Shown here one piece after another: positions 13,051 through 24,454 of a stretch of 64,000 nt of DNA (its first letter is position 1; every line of letters begins with the position of its first letter). Below the pieces are notes generated by a model. It had not been told where the DNA came from and made no database searches. It saw only the letters and a list, made by a program, of their open reading frames with translations. The translations under genes were made by a program, and so were the position numbers. The stretch is from NCBI GenBank assembly GCA_954871525.1, contig OX940862.1:44943732-45007731 (forward strand), in the 5' to 3' direction. The stretch comes from Parietaria judaica (taxonomy: Eukaryota; Streptophyta; Magnoliopsida; Rosales; Urticaceae).

Positions 13051-13420
13051 TGTTAAGGGTCGGATTTCGTCAAATCCCTCCTTAACACTATCAATGTCGT
13101 TTTATCTCAAGACGACATAAACTGGAGGCAAAGAAATACGTTGACCCTCGATCAAATAAGGAGTTTGCCCGAAGAAGTATTGACCTACTATGAAGTTGCA
13201 CAGTTTGAGGGCGATCCGTAAAAGAAGAGATTCCTCGCAGATGAAGCTCCTCGCAAATTTTCCTTGCAGAGGAACTTCATCGCGTGAAAGCTCACTGAAG
13301 GCGTTGTAAAACCCGCCGAAAAAAGGATGAGGCTTGAATTGCGTAAGTAAAGGAGTATCAATCAAGCAGTTGAGGAAATCATGGAATTATCAACGTAATC
13401 GAGAGAAGTCAGCAACAATC
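13051..13420 (+). mobile_element. Tat/Gypsy 5' LTR remnant
   Basis: A 370-bp segment that closely matches the first part of the LTR at 17,866 onward. Shared blocks include TCAATGTCGTTTTATC, GAGGGCGATCCGTAAAAGAAG and GGCGTTGTAAAACCCGCCGA. It begins TGTTAAGGGTCGG at 13,051 and is cut off at 13,420, where the Angela-type LTR starts. With 17,866 onward it brackets a Gypsy element lacking gag and pol. Confidence 0.8.
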
Positions 13421-14322
13421 ACGAATAATCATAGACATGTGCATCACACAGCTCTCTTCAGAGTCATGCTGATTCCCTTGATTGTTAGTGGTGAGAAGTG
13501 AGAAGTACCCGTGCGCAACTTATGAATCGAAACCATAAGTGGGTTACTCATAATATTACTGGCTGAGTCAAGGATGAAAATGCATTGAGGGGCATTATGG
13601 TATAAACCGCCTGCTCATGTGTGGGTCATCAAGTGAAAGGACAATAATCGGTATTTGATTGAATCTAATGGACACCCTGCTGTATATAAGGGAATAATAT
13701 ATACCGTATCACTAAATAGTGCAGCCTCGGGTCTATAGTGGAATCACTTCGATGTTTGACGAACACCTAGTAGTTCATTGGAGCTTAAGTGATACGGGTC
13801 CATGGTCCCCAAGATAGCTCCGTAACGGATGATACGTACGTGATTAAAATACATTCTAGATAATGCTTAATCATTTGGCTCGACTTATAAAACTAACAAG
13901 TCTATGTCAGACGTCAGATAGTTTTATCGATAGCGTGGCAAAAGTATCATATTTTTGTACAAGAAAGTAGCTGATAAAATGAAAGTTATAATTTAGATTT
14001 TCGAACAGCACCATGTTGTTCTAAACTAAATTCTAAGCGACTTTGCTTTTTGAACCAAGTCATTCTGACTTACGGTTTATGATTTATGGATTTTCTAAGT
14101 TTATGACTCGGTTCGATAAACTATGAAATTAAATCAAATGTCACGAATTTAAATGATGGTGTTGCACCATGATATTTAATGTGTGATAAAGAGACCAGGC
14201 TTTATTAATATAATTTAATTATTTGGATTTAATTATTAATATCTTATTAATAATTAATTAATAATTAAAGGATTTATATTAATAAATAAATAATATATTT
14301 ATATATATTGTTTTATGTATAT

Positions 14323-14368
14323 ATTCGAATTAGGGTTTGGAGATAACAATCCCTAGCTAAATTCGAAT
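14323..14368. repeat. LTR stem-loop with telobox-like arms
   Basis: The arms ATTCGAATTAGGG and CCCTAGCTAAATTCGAAT form an inverted repeat about 45 bp long. The same hairpin is present in the LTRs at 26,572-26,616 and, decayed, at 33,114-33,158. Confidence 0.7.
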
Positions 14369-15023
14369 ATCTGAATTGAAGATTTTATTTTTGCGGCATA
14401 AGTACCTAAAGTTTTGTATTTTGGCAAAAACCCTAAAATCAATTTAATCCATTGGTTCGGTTATGATTTAGTATCAACTGTTGGATTGAGATAATTGATT
14501 TGAACCCTAATGTAATTCCAAATTGAAACTTGGTTACCAAGTTTAGGTATTTCGAATCTTGATTAATTATGTCAGTTGGATCGGTTTTGAGATTTTATCT
14601 TTAAACCGTCGGATTAGAAATTAATTAATATTATATATGTGATATTAAATTCGAATATATTTGTTATAAGAGTTCGAATTAGGGTTTTGTAAAACCCTAG
14701 GGTATTTGACTTCATCCCTAATTGATTTGATCCATTGGATTGGTTTAAGATTTAATTTTAACCATTGGATCTTGATAATCATTAACAAATTCGAATTTGA
14801 ATATATATATATAATATAATTCGAAAAATATATAATATGATGATAAGATTAAATATTTTAATCTTATCTTATATTATTCAATTAATTAAATCCCTGATTA
14901 ATTATATCCATTGGATCTAGATGAGATTGAATCTGGATCATTGGATTGAAATAATTATTTATATTTAATTAAAAGAATTCGAATAATGGGAGGGAAATCT
15001 CCAAATCGGTTACAGCTTGAGCC

Positions 15024-15031
15024 TATAAATA
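15024..15031 (+). promoter_or_regulatory. LTR TATA box (copy A)
   Basis: TATAAATA in a conserved context (GCCTATAAATAGGAAGCTC), also at 27,277-27,284 and 33,820-33,827 in sister LTRs. It lies about three quarters of the way along the LTR and upstream of the CT-rich putative transcript start. Confidence 0.7.
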
Positions 15032-15596
15032 GGAAGCTCATTCTACACATTTAACACACCTCTCCCCAGAGCAAAAACTCGAGCTCTCCTTCTCTCTCTA
15101 GGGTCTGCGAGTTTTCTGCTTCTGATCTCTCTTCTAGTTCGGCTTAGGAGATATTTTTCTCCGGTAGCTTTAAAAGAACCGTCAATTAAATTTTGCGACG
15201 GAGTCCTGCCAGCGAAGCCCACGCTTCGGTAGCGAGGAATCCAGGAGAATATCCCGGAAGATCACGGGAGTTTCCCTTAGCACCGGCGGAGCCCTGCCCA
15301 AGTCAGAACGCGCAGCCGGAATCATCAGTTGAGGTACGGCCTTATGCATTGGGTAAATAAATGCAACCATTTACTGCTTTCTATTTATTTCCTGTTCGAC
15401 TAGATTATTAATAATGAATATGAAAATATTAGATTCAAAATATTTATCAGATCTTAATTTTTGTTACCCGATATCCGTGTCGTCGGTCCGATAACAAGAT
15501 TTCCGCTTTAAAAATGAATTTTTCAAATGTTACCGGGACGGCACGGAGGCCATTATCGTGGTAAGGAAGTCAACTTGATACCTTCGATTTCCATCA

Positions 15597-17249
15597 CCTA
15601 CTTGTTCATTAGGCTCGGAATTCCCATCTAAACCTTTTGCATGTTCCGGGAGAGGTACGCGCCCTTGATCTCCTTCAGCCTCGGGAGGCCCATGGCTCTT
15701 GTCGGCAGGAGCGAGGCCATCTACAGACAAAGCCGGAGTCGGGGAGGCAAGTCCGATGATCGAATCCCGTACGGCCTTGGTAGAGACCTCTCCGGACGGC
15801 GGGGAAGGAATTTCCTTCTCGGAAACCTTCCCCACATTGAGAAGAGGGTGGCAGAGTTCCCTGAGGAAAAGCAGTTGACGACACGGCCAGGTCGTCAAAG
15901 TCTTCATCAAAGCTGTCCCTCTTTGCCAAAAGCCCGGAAGGAAACGCGCCTCTGCTCGGGGCGCATACCACCACCTCGGTCCCGGTTGGAGGTGCGGGAT
16001 CCGAAATCTCCTTTACATCATCTTTGGGCGGAGCAACGGCTCCGCAGCTGACGGCCGAAGTAGAAACATTGGCCTTGTTCAAAGGAGGGGCGTCGCTTAT
16101 CTCTCCAGTTAAGCGTTTTCCCAAAGGATTCTTGTCTCAAGGAGATTCCCTCGAAGCACGCGGACCAATGGAGTCCCCATCTCTTTGAGGAAACCTCGTC
16201 AAGGGATGGTGAACCTCTGACGAACGGTGGGCGACAGGGTCCGCCCTAGACTTTGATCGCCTCTCGTCGCGACTGTCCTCGGGCGGACGCTTGTCTGAAG
16301 AACTATCCTCTCGCGGGGTAGGTTTTGAGGAACGAGGGGCATCACATCGAGATACGAATCTCGACGACGATTGCGTAACCCACTCACGCCTGAGCAAGGC
16401 AACTTGCTTGTCTTCGACAAAGTCCGTCCTGTACTTCTTCTTCGGCTTAAGAGTGATTTTTTTCCGCTAAACAAGAGACCCATCAGGCACGGGCTTGCGA
16501 GAGAAGCCCTTTGGGAGAAGTTTATTGGGCGATGGCCCATAGATCCGGGCCAACTAAAAAACCCCAGATTTAACGATGCGTTGATCCCCGAAGTCCTTGC
16601 TTCAGTCCCGACTAGAGTTGGCGAGGAGGGCCATCTGGATCTTACTAAACCGCGCCCCGGCCTCTCTGCCCTCCTCGGGCCTGTATCCGGGAAGATCCAC
16701 TCCCTCGAGAATCCAATCCGTCGACGAAAATTGACAGTTAGGGCCAAACATGGCATGGTGCACCTAGACGAAGAAATATCGGTTTTCCTAACCGGATTTT
16801 TTCAACGGCGTATTCTCGACGATATGCTCTCGGACGCGATGAGAAAGGGAGAAACGGCCCAAATTCTTCAGATTGCTCGAGAACTTGAAGAGACGCATCA
16901 AATCCTCGAGATTGAGGTCCAACTGATCCTCACAGGCGATAATAAACGTACACAGGAGGAGGCGAATGGAGTTAGGGCTTACCTGAGTAATAGGAAACCT
17001 AAAGGCATAGAGGAACGCCACAATTAGGTTCGGCACCGGAAAATGAAGGGCGGCGATCTTGAAGAACGACTTGTAGACGTAGATGTAGTCGGTTTTGGGG
17101 GTATCGGCAAGCTCGTTTACACGGGGGAGGCGCACCCCGAAAGAGTCCGAATCCACGCACTGTTTCCTGATGAACTCCAGCCTCTCTTCCGTCATGACGG
17201 AAGGAGGGCTTCGAGTCTTGAACACCGGTCCGCGGCCTGAAGAAGCCAT
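15597..17249 (-). pseudogene. Tat-lineage antisense ORF, putative gypsy-type transposase domain (PF04195-like)
   Basis: Minus-strand gene remnant inside the Gypsy element, antisense to the LTRs. The likely start is the ATG at 17,249 (MASSGRGPVFKTRSPPSVMTEERLEF). The first 150 residues show the layout of plant Tat additional ORFs: a short lead, then YKSFFKIAALHFPVPNLIVAFL and ITQVSPNSIRLLLCTFIIACE, a match by eye to the putative gypsy type transposon domain. Further downstream in other frames are Ser/Arg/Pro-rich stretches (16,137-16,397) and acidic/Ala-rich stretches (15,675-16,124), consistent with broken C-terminal exons. The reading ends at 15,596, where the Copia LTR begins. A TATA-like TATAAATT lies about 130 bp upstream on the minus strand. 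In Tat elements such genes lie between pol and the 3' LTR in antisense, which fits the 3' LTR at 17,866. The protein function is unknown. Confidence 0.7.
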
Positions 17250-17376
17250 ATGGATTTGATTTGGAAGAGAAAGTTTGATAATGGAAAAAGGAACAAGAGC
17301 AGAGAGAGAGAAGCACGAAAATGGCAGAGAGGGTTTGCTGAACTCGGGAAAGTACATGGGAAGACCCAAAGTTTCG

Positions 17377-17384
17377 AATTTATA
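17377..17384 (-). promoter_or_regulatory. TATA-like box of the antisense ORF
   Basis: The minus strand reads TATAAATT about 130 bp upstream of the ATG at 17,249. It fits an independent promoter for the antisense gene rather than read-through from the LTR. Confidence 0.5.
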
Positions 17385-17850
17385 GAAGAGGGGAGAAGCA
17401 AGTGACGAGGCGTTTTCTAATACGACGGATCAGATTTAAAAGGGTTTCGAGGGCATCAACGTTCGATATTGACGAGCCACTGCGATTACCAAAAGCACCC
17501 GAGTACGAAAAGATTGCATTTAATGCTGAAGAGATTGGCAAAGAATTCGAGAATGACAGTCTGGAAAAGCGAATCAGCGTGGGGCCCAGTGTCAGAAAGA
17601 TTGGGAACATGAAGGGGGCTCGGCGGAGGAGTTCTTCGGAGAACTTCCTCGCAAGAGTTCCTCAACGAACGCCATCGGCCAAGCCCCTCGGAGAACTTCC
17701 TCGCAAAAGTTCCTCGGAAAACATCATCAGGAAAGTTCCCGTCGCTAGAAGTTCGTCGCGAAAGGATCATCGACGAAAAATTTGTCAAACTGATCATCGA
17801 TTGCTCGCAAGAAACTTATTCTTCATTTTACCAAGTGTATACACTTGATA

Positions 17851-17865
17851 AAATGGGGAACTAAT
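17851..17865 (+). promoter_or_regulatory. Gypsy polypurine tract
   Basis: AAAATGGGGAACTAAT immediately precedes the LTR start TGCTAAGG at 17,866. This is the expected place and composition for plus-strand priming, and it fixes the element's orientation as plus. Confidence 0.6.
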
Positions 17866-18660
17866 TGCTAAGGTCCGATTTCGTTAAATCCCTCCTTAAC
17901 ACAATCAATGTCGTTTTATCCCGAGACGACATGAAGTGGAAGCAAAGAAAGACGTTGACCCTCGTTCAACGAAGGAGCGTGCCCAAGGAAGTATTGACCT
18001 GCGATCAGGTTGGAAAGTTTGAGGGCGATCCGTAAAAGAAGAGCTTCCTCACAGATGAAGCTCCTCGTAGAGGAACTTCATCTTTAGAAAGTTCACCGAA
18101 GGCGTTGTAAAACCCGCCGAATAAAGGATGGGGCTTGAATCGCGTAAGTAGAGAAGTATCAGTCAATCAGTTGAGGAAATTATAAAATTATCAGCGTAAT
18201 TGCGGGAAGTCAGCAACAATCTTGAAGAAACCCCAGAACCCAGCGACATTTTACGAACCAAAAGAGGGAATGAATCAGAGAAACCCAGAACTCAGCGAGA
18301 TTTGGGGAACCGAAAGAGGAAATGAATCAGAGAAACCCTGGAAGAAAGCGAGATTGAGAGGAACAAAAGTTAAAGGAGGTCAAGTGGAACTTGAGACTAT
18401 AAATATGCATGTAAAACCCCATAGAAGGTGGACAGAAAAAAGGAGAGTGTTTTTGGTGTGCTCGATTGCTAAAGTCTATAGCACTCCAAGAGTTTGAGAG
18501 GAAAAGTGAGTAAAAACAAAGAGTCCATTGTAATTGAGTCTTTCATTTCATCCAAGCTATGAAACGAAAGAACCGAGCCCATTCGGAAAACATAGTAAAT
18601 CGATATTATTCGTTGTCGGTGTTGTTCTATGCTGCACCGTGATAGGGGTGGTGCTTAAAT
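17866..18660 (+). mobile_element. Tat/Gypsy 3' LTR
   Basis: Begins TGCTAAGGTCCGATTTCG and its first 350 bp match 13,051-13,420. It contains TATAAAT at 18,398-18,404 followed by a transcript-leader-like region. The right boundary is uncertain (roughly 18,640-18,720), because no clear CA end with a matching 5-bp target duplication was found. ORF 18,222-18,497 inside it is not credible. Confidence 0.75.
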
Positions 18661-19507
18661 ATTGATCTATCACTTAAACGGTCGAATGAGTTTGCTTTCC
18701 TTATTTGTTAAGGAGGCAGGTCAAATCTTTTAGTAGACATATCATTCATGTTAATGAGCTATGAGTTATTAAATGTTAAATTTACATATTCCGTGGCATG
18801 ATTTAGTGCTCTTTGGTTGAGACACTTTATAAACAATTTATTGTGAGTGTTAGAAATGACCCTAGGCCTTGAGTAGTGATGGCTCATCTTCTTGGATTTG
18901 AATTCAAGATTTGACGTCGAAGGCCACTAATAAAGTTACAAGGAAATTCTTGTTGCAACATAGTTTTGTAAACAGTGTGTTTACAAGTTTATTAATTAAT
19001 TGTTTGTCTTACAATTAGAAGCAATTTATGATTCAAAGTTCTTGGTTAAAGCAGTCATGACTTTATTTCCAGTACGATTTTGATTCTCTACTAGTGTGAT
19101 AAAAAGAAGTTTCTGAGCATGAAATGTGCCTTTTTCTAATTACTCTAGAGATAACTTCCTTCAGTATATTGTTCTAATGCTATATACTGATCTTATTCTG
19201 ATATTATTTCTTGAAGCTTGGAACTTGTATTAAATATCAATAAAAATAATACAAGAAAAGAGGGGAAATCTTTCATTGCGTAAGATTTTCTTTAAACGGC
19301 TAAATTACGTCTAGTCGAATATGTGATGTGTTGGAATGGTTTTATGGTTAAATTTTACCTTTAAAATGTAAATATTGCATTTGCAATTTGAAAAAAAGTG
19401 AGAAAGTAGCAGATCCAAGAAAGTGGGTCGTTACAATATGCATATCTTGTATTAACTAACACTATTTTTTCTTTCTTTTTCAGATCAATGTGGATATTTA
19501 TGTTGGT
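18661..19507. other. CACTA segment upstream of tnpA
   Basis: AT-rich, with no gene recognised. A plausible splice acceptor (CTTTTTCAG, ending about 19,484) lies just before the first tnpA-like exon, so part of this may be 5' UTR or intron. Confidence 0.5.
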
Positions 19508-21018
19508 GATGATGGCTTCGACCGTTAGAAGAAAGCAACCCGGAGATGATTCTCGGTGATCCAAAGATCAGTTGGTCATCGATGCTAGTTCTTCTGAGAT
19601 AATACCGCAGTCAACGCGTGCACGCAAACGTTGTCCAGGTAACACTAAAGCTATTGGTAAATTAATATATCTCAAAAGATTTACATAAATTGAATCTCTA
19701 TATAGGTTAAAGTGTTATAATTTTTATTTTTAGAGTTTACTAAAATTTTGACTCCAGCTTGTAACAACTTTATGAATCTCTATATTCAGAGCAAGTACAA
19801 AATCCAAGTCAACCTGAAAATGCATATGACCCGGAGAGTTGAACTGTTCTTCAACCTGAATCTCGAGATGCTGGTCAATCTGAAAATCAACTTGCGGGTC
19901 AACATGAAAATGAACCAGAAAAACATCCACCGAAAGGCGCGGTCCTAGTCTTAATCTTAGTGCGACAAAGAGCATTGACAAGGAGCGTGATCCTGATTAC
20001 AGAATTCTTTAGACTATGGCTACATATTAAAAAGGCTTCGTTGGGAATTTAGCCAAGAAATTCTCAACTAAGTGTGGGATAGTCATTCGTAATATGTGTC
20101 AAATGGAGTTTCATACATGGAATACGGTACCAGAAAATGTGAAAATGCATATGTATGAAAAATTCGGAGTAAGTAAAACATATTTTAACTTTTTACTACG
20201 GATAAACTATTATGATGATATATTTTCAAATCATATTATAACATTTATGCAATGCAGGCAAAATTCGAATTGTTGCGGGGAAAAAAAGTTTTCATGGAGT
20301 ATGTAAATGCTAGACTTCAAAACCAATGGAAACGCACTCGGGGTACATTGAGTGCCCACTGGAAGAAAAATGGAGAAAAAATAATCCACAGTTGGCGAGA
20401 CAAAAATGAAACCCGGTTGTCAGAGCCGAGAAGATTGGAATCATTTGTGCGATTATTGGCCGTTAGAGTCAACATAGGTAAGGGTCTCTGAGATTGATAT
20501 GGATGTGCTAAAACTCAAGTCAATAAGTGGGTTTTGATTGTCTGCTTTTATTTTGATATAGGTTTAGATATTGGTTCTAAATATTGATTCCATGCGTCTT
20601 AGTTTAGGTACTTTAAATATTGATTTTAAAAATCGTTTCATATGTCTTATTCTGATAGGAAAATATGGCTCGGTATAAAGATGACATGGTTGAAAAGTTA
20701 CTATCAGAAGGAACGATCGTAACCCTTGAATTGGAGCATAAAATAGAAAAATAAGCTATTGAGGAAGTGTGTGATAAGGTGAAGACAACACAATCTTCAT
20801 GGAAGGTATATGTTGGACCTATCTTTATGAAGAAATATATGTGGATGTTATCGGCAGATGAGTCGTCTCTACCAGCTTCAAGCGAGACCAAAGATCTTCA
20901 AAATCAGGTTGCTTTGCTTGAGGAGGAGTTGAAATTGAACAAAGATAAATTAAAGCAGAGTGAAGAGCAATTTGAAAAAGTGACAAGCTTTATAAGCTCA
21001 AAGTATCCGGAGTTTTAG
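19508..21018 (+). pseudogene. CACTA tnpA-like gene (transposase_24 / Ptta-En/Spm type), broken
   Basis: Second CACTA gene, whose product binds the subterminal repeats in characterised En/Spm elements. Exon pieces are a basic start (MASTVRRKQPGDDSR, then STRARKRCP before a GTAAC donor near 19,639) and a Gln/Glu/Pro-rich stretch (about 19,790-19,940). The core follows (20,040-20,167: GFVGNLAKKFSTKCGIVIRN, FHTWNTVPENVKMHMYEKF), ending at a GTAAGT donor. Its continuation begins after a GCAG acceptor at about 20,257 (RLQNQWKRTRGTLSAHWKKNG). The last exon (20,660-21,018) is MARYKDDMVEKLLSEG, then VYVGPIFMKKYMWMLS and a coiled coil NQVALLEEELKLNKDKL. Stops (for example near 19,556, 19,850 and 20,753) and frame changes make it a pseudogene. 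Confidence 0.8.
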
Positions 21019-21640
21019 AGTTTTGCGAGCGCTGTATCGACACCAACGACGACGACGACTCGATCTACGAGGTTAGTGTTTAGACTTATGCTTTAAATAT
21101 TTGCTGTGTATTACTTAGTTGTATATTTTGATTGGTTATGGTTTAGAGTTTATAACAGAACTGATATATGATTATTGTTTGAGATGGACTACTCAGCGAC
21201 AATGACTATGACAGCAACGACTCCATCTAGCATGTTAGTTTTTAAGACTTATGCTTTAAATATTTGCTACGTATTATTTATTTATAGATTTTTATTGGTT
21301 ATGGTTTAGAGTTTATTAATACTTGCTATGATTATTTTTTGTTGGTTGAAGTTTATAAAAGACTTGTTATTGATTATTTTTTGTTGGTTGAAGTTTATAA
21401 CAGACTTGTTATGGTTATTGTTTGTTGGTTGAATAAATCGAGATTATGGTATGCATGTTTGATTTGTGGTGGTATTTTTTCAGGTACAAATACTAATTTT
21501 TATAAAGCTAGAAGTTGTGAATGGCGTTATTGTTAATATTTCGAAAGCTAAAAAACAGTCACAATTGTCGTAATGTTTTGTGGACTAAACTTTTGACTCA
21601 AATGTTGATATCTAGTATTGAATATCAGATGCACAATTGT
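21019..21640. other. CACTA 3' untranslated region
   Basis: Noncoding. It contains near-duplicate segments of about 110 bp (ACGACTCGATCTA, then GGTTAGTGTTTAGACTTATG at about 21,053 and again, changed, at about 21,218). It also holds three copies of TTGTTGGTTGAAGTTTATAA near 21,338-21,440. Confidence 0.5.
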
Positions 21641-22336
21641 TTCGGGAACTTCTTTTTAGTGTCGAAAGACATTTAGGGAATGAAACAATTCGGTATTACA
21701 GACTGATTTCAGTCCCTAATAGAAATATATTAATGATTGAGTTTCACAATATCAGAGACTGTATCCAGTCCTAAAATAAATTATTTAGGGGACTAAAAAT
21801 ACATGGTATTGATAACTTATTATTAAAGACTGATATTTAGATTCTAAAAAATTGTATTAGGAACTAAAATAAAATGATATTAGAGATTAATTTTCAGTCC
21901 TTAATAGAAACATATTGGGGACTGAAGTAAGATGGTATCAAAGACTAATCGTTTTTAGGGACTGAATTGACATGGAATCTCGTCGCTATTAGAGACAATA
22001 TAGACATGTATTGCATACTAATTTGCAGTTTTTAAAGATGTACAAAAGAGATTGAAAAGAAGCATTTTCGGAGACTGATGGTTTAGTTACGAAAGTGATG
22101 TATTAAGGACTGAATTAATGTGGTCTCGGGTGACATATTGAAGACTGAACATATACGTATTCGAAACTAGGTGATAGTCTTAGTGGCACAACAAGTACTG
22201 GTATTTAAGTTACCAATACAACTATTAAGGACAAAGCAGTTATAACTGAGCGTTGTGACTAGGAATCAAACTTCGATTCAAATTCTTGACTGATTTTTAG
22301 GTATTAGAGACTAGAATTTTAGTCTCCGATACCCTT
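21641..22336. repeat. CACTA right subterminal repeat region
   Basis: About 0.7 kb with repeated GACTGATATTTAG-, AGTCCCTAATAG- and GGGACTGAA-type motifs in both orientations, mirroring 6,828-8,760. Confidence 0.85.
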
Positions 22337-22349
22337 ATTTCTTGTAGTG
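22337..22349 (-). repeat. CACTA right terminal inverted repeat
   Basis: ATTTCTTGTAGTG, the reverse complement of the left end. Confidence 0.95.
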
Positions 22350-24440
22350 TGTGCGACATAGCTAATTGACATGAATGAAACATTTATCAATACTTATATA
22401 GGAGAATTTTTCGAGAGAAATTTAGGAATAGTATACTTTTGCATTGTATCGAAGGATAAACATAGGAAAAATCCTTACCTAATATTCTCAACTTAATTTA
22501 GCAACCGATACGTGGTTGTAGCTTCACCAGCATACTAACCAAGCACTAGTTAAACAAACTTCGGTCTTAACTGTATTACTTCACAAAAACTTACCAAAAT
22601 TTCTCACGTGAACTAACTACCCACATTAGAACGGCCATGCAATGAATTGAATCATTACATGCAAGATTAACCCACTCGTTTCGGTTCACAGACTTAACTC
22701 AAGGAGTCACCGTCCTTAGGGGCCAGATCTAGCTGACACACAGCCGTTGAAATACATATGATCACCTTATGTATAAACAGACAAGTACGGTGACTTATCA
22801 GCAACATAACTGAAACCTTTCCGTAGGAGGCCAGATCTATGCTGACACGAGTTGTTATGCAGCCTGTCGTTGTACCGGAAACAAATGGAGACCTTTCTTC
22901 CGCTAAACTCTTGCTATTTTGACTACAAATGTTTTAAGCATTTAAGATAAACACAGTTATTTAGGCACGAGCTCTAAACTAGGAACTTAGCTCTAAACTA
23001 GGAACTTACATTTTATTTATCTAGAATTAAAAATAAATCCTATCATTTTATCAGCTCATAATAAGCTTCAAATTAAGGACCCGCGAAAAAGTTTATTCCT
23101 AGGTTGTTATCATATACCAGGTTTACTAAGAACGTCGAATAAAACCAAATATTAATTATGGTAGTGATAGACTTATGTGTGTTCTCCCGGTAGATGGGAG
23201 GGTTCCTTAACTAGTCACTAAGAAGTGGATGGTGAACAAGCCTTGCTTTTGATTCCCTCTTTCTTGACAAGAACACAATCCTCAAGAATTTTTCCGTAGT
23301 TAATACTGGTGTTATTTATTGATGAATTGTTTAATATCTATAACTCAATCGAAACCGCTCATTAAAACTCAATGTTATATAGCCCACTATGTAACATAAA
23401 CGTGTTAGGAAATTTGATTAATAATTAAAATATTATCTAAGTAACACAATTAAAAATGTACTTAATTACTTCTTATCAAAAGAAAATAATTATCCATTTT
23501 TAATAATTATTAAAGTCAATTATTAATTTAGAACTAAAATTAATTATCCATTATTAGTCAATTGTGAATCACACGGTATTGATAAAATAAACAAATTATT
23601 TTATTTTAAGAAGGAGAAAATAAAACTATGATCGCGCATTTAATCTTCGGGTTAAATTTAAATTTTCCTATTTAAAATATAAACAAAAATAATTGCTAAA
23701 TTAAAATGAAACATCTTTTTAACCTGGATTAATAATTTTGGGTTATTAAATATTTAACCAACCCTAATTAATTTACCTAATTATTTTTATAAATGTGTGA
23801 AGGCCCTATGGTCCAGCGAGCGGGCCGAACCAAACCCTAATGGGTTTGATACCCTTTGGACAAGGCCCAATAGGCTCGTCATAATTCTGGAACAGGGAAA
23901 ACCCCATTTCCTCCTCCAATTGCCAGCTCGAGAGAACGAGGGCCGGTCCACAGCTTCTTACCAGCTCGCTCTGCGCGATTTGGGGTTGGCGCAAGCCATT
24001 GGCCAGACTCAAAGGTCTCCCGCATCATACCGAGCGCGGATTGGTTTTGGCTTAAGTCAGTGCAGACCGCTATCAGCAGCCGAGACACGGGCCCTACTTT
24101 CTTCTAGCGCCTTGAGCCCAAACGCGGACTGAACGAGATGATGATGCGGCTGGGTTACCAGGGAGGCCATTCTCGTCTCCCTAAATCCCATGAGCTCGAC
24201 CTACTCAAAGCTAGCTGATTTGCCTTATGGCTGGGAAAATCCCATCCGGAATTCGCAATTCACCCTAATCCAAACGATGGCGTAGGGTTTTGACATTGGA
24301 CGAACCCTAGCCGTCATCTAATTTTAAAAAATAAAATTAATAGAAAAAAATCAAAATTAAATAATTTTCATAGGATTAAATCCAAAATCATTCTTAATAT
24401 ATTATACCTAAATAAAATTAATTATTCATCGTAAATGAGG
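22350..24440 (-). other. Angela-like Copia leader and gag-proximal region (minus strand), noncoding
   Basis: Continuation of the Copia interrupted by the CACTA. Read on the minus strand from 24,440 it is a long leader between primer site and gag. It has a GC-rich part (24,290-23,797), then a block at 23,260-23,162 that is nearly the same as 28,890-29,005 in the plus-strand sister element (GTTCACCATC, ACTTCTTA, GAACCCTCCCATCTACC, CTATCACTACC). CCTAAGGACGGTGACTC-type motifs occur around 22,700-22,850. No ORF is supported. The 23,797-24,132 ORFs lie in the GC-rich leader. Confidence 0.7.
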
Positions 24441-24452
24441 GCTCTGATACTA
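24441..24452 (-). promoter_or_regulatory. Copia primer-binding site (initiator Met tRNA)
   Basis: The minus strand reads TAGTATCAGAGC, one base off the canonical TGGTATCAGAGC, two bases after the LTR end TTCCAACA. Confidence 0.85.
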
Positions 24453-24454
24453 AT

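Larger units (their letters stand above)
13421..15596 (+). mobile_element. Angela-type Copia LTR fragment A (5'-truncated)
   Basis: The last 2.2 kb of a long Copia LTR, collinear with the copies at 31,930-34,260, 26,144-27,852 and 49,560-52,236 and reversed in 39,199-41,954 and 48,345-49,535. The first 600 bp or so of the LTR are missing. A core promoter TATAAATA lies at 15,024-15,031, followed by a CT-rich leader with CTCTAGGGTCTGCGAG. The end at 15,596 (ATTTCCATCA) is a decayed form of the usual ATTTCCAACA. Both junctions are inside Gypsy sequence. No primer-binding site follows, so this is a leftover LTR piece. Confidence 0.85.
6815..22349 (+). mobile_element. CACTA (En/Spm) DNA transposon, non-functional, with nested insertions
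   Basis: A 15.5-kb element bounded by inverted CACTACAAGAAAT termini (6,815-6,827 and 22,337-22,349), the hallmark of the CACTA superfamily. Inside both ends are dense subterminal repeats based on GACTGA/TCAGTC. It carries both expected genes on the plus strand: a tnp2-type transposase (9,379-12,322) and a tnpA/transposase_24-type gene (19,508-21,018), both broken. An XS-domain gene fragment lies at 9,076-9,285. A Gypsy remnant at 13,051 to about 18,660, itself carrying a Copia LTR piece, accounts for roughly 5.6 kb, leaving a CACTA of about 9.9 kb. The 3-bp flanks are ATG on the left and TGT on the right, so no target-site duplication is retained. The host sequence on both sides is the internal region of one Angela-like Copia. 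Confidence 0.93.

Noticed and set aside
16199..17027. Long ORFs on both strands (185 aa minus, 218 aa plus)
   Set aside because: They overlap the antisense ORF region in other frames. They are GC-rich shadow readings without domain features.
23797..24132. 111-codon plus-strand ORF
   Set aside because: It lies in the GC-rich part of the Copia leader, antisense to the element. It is absent as an ORF in the sister leader at 28,000-28,350.
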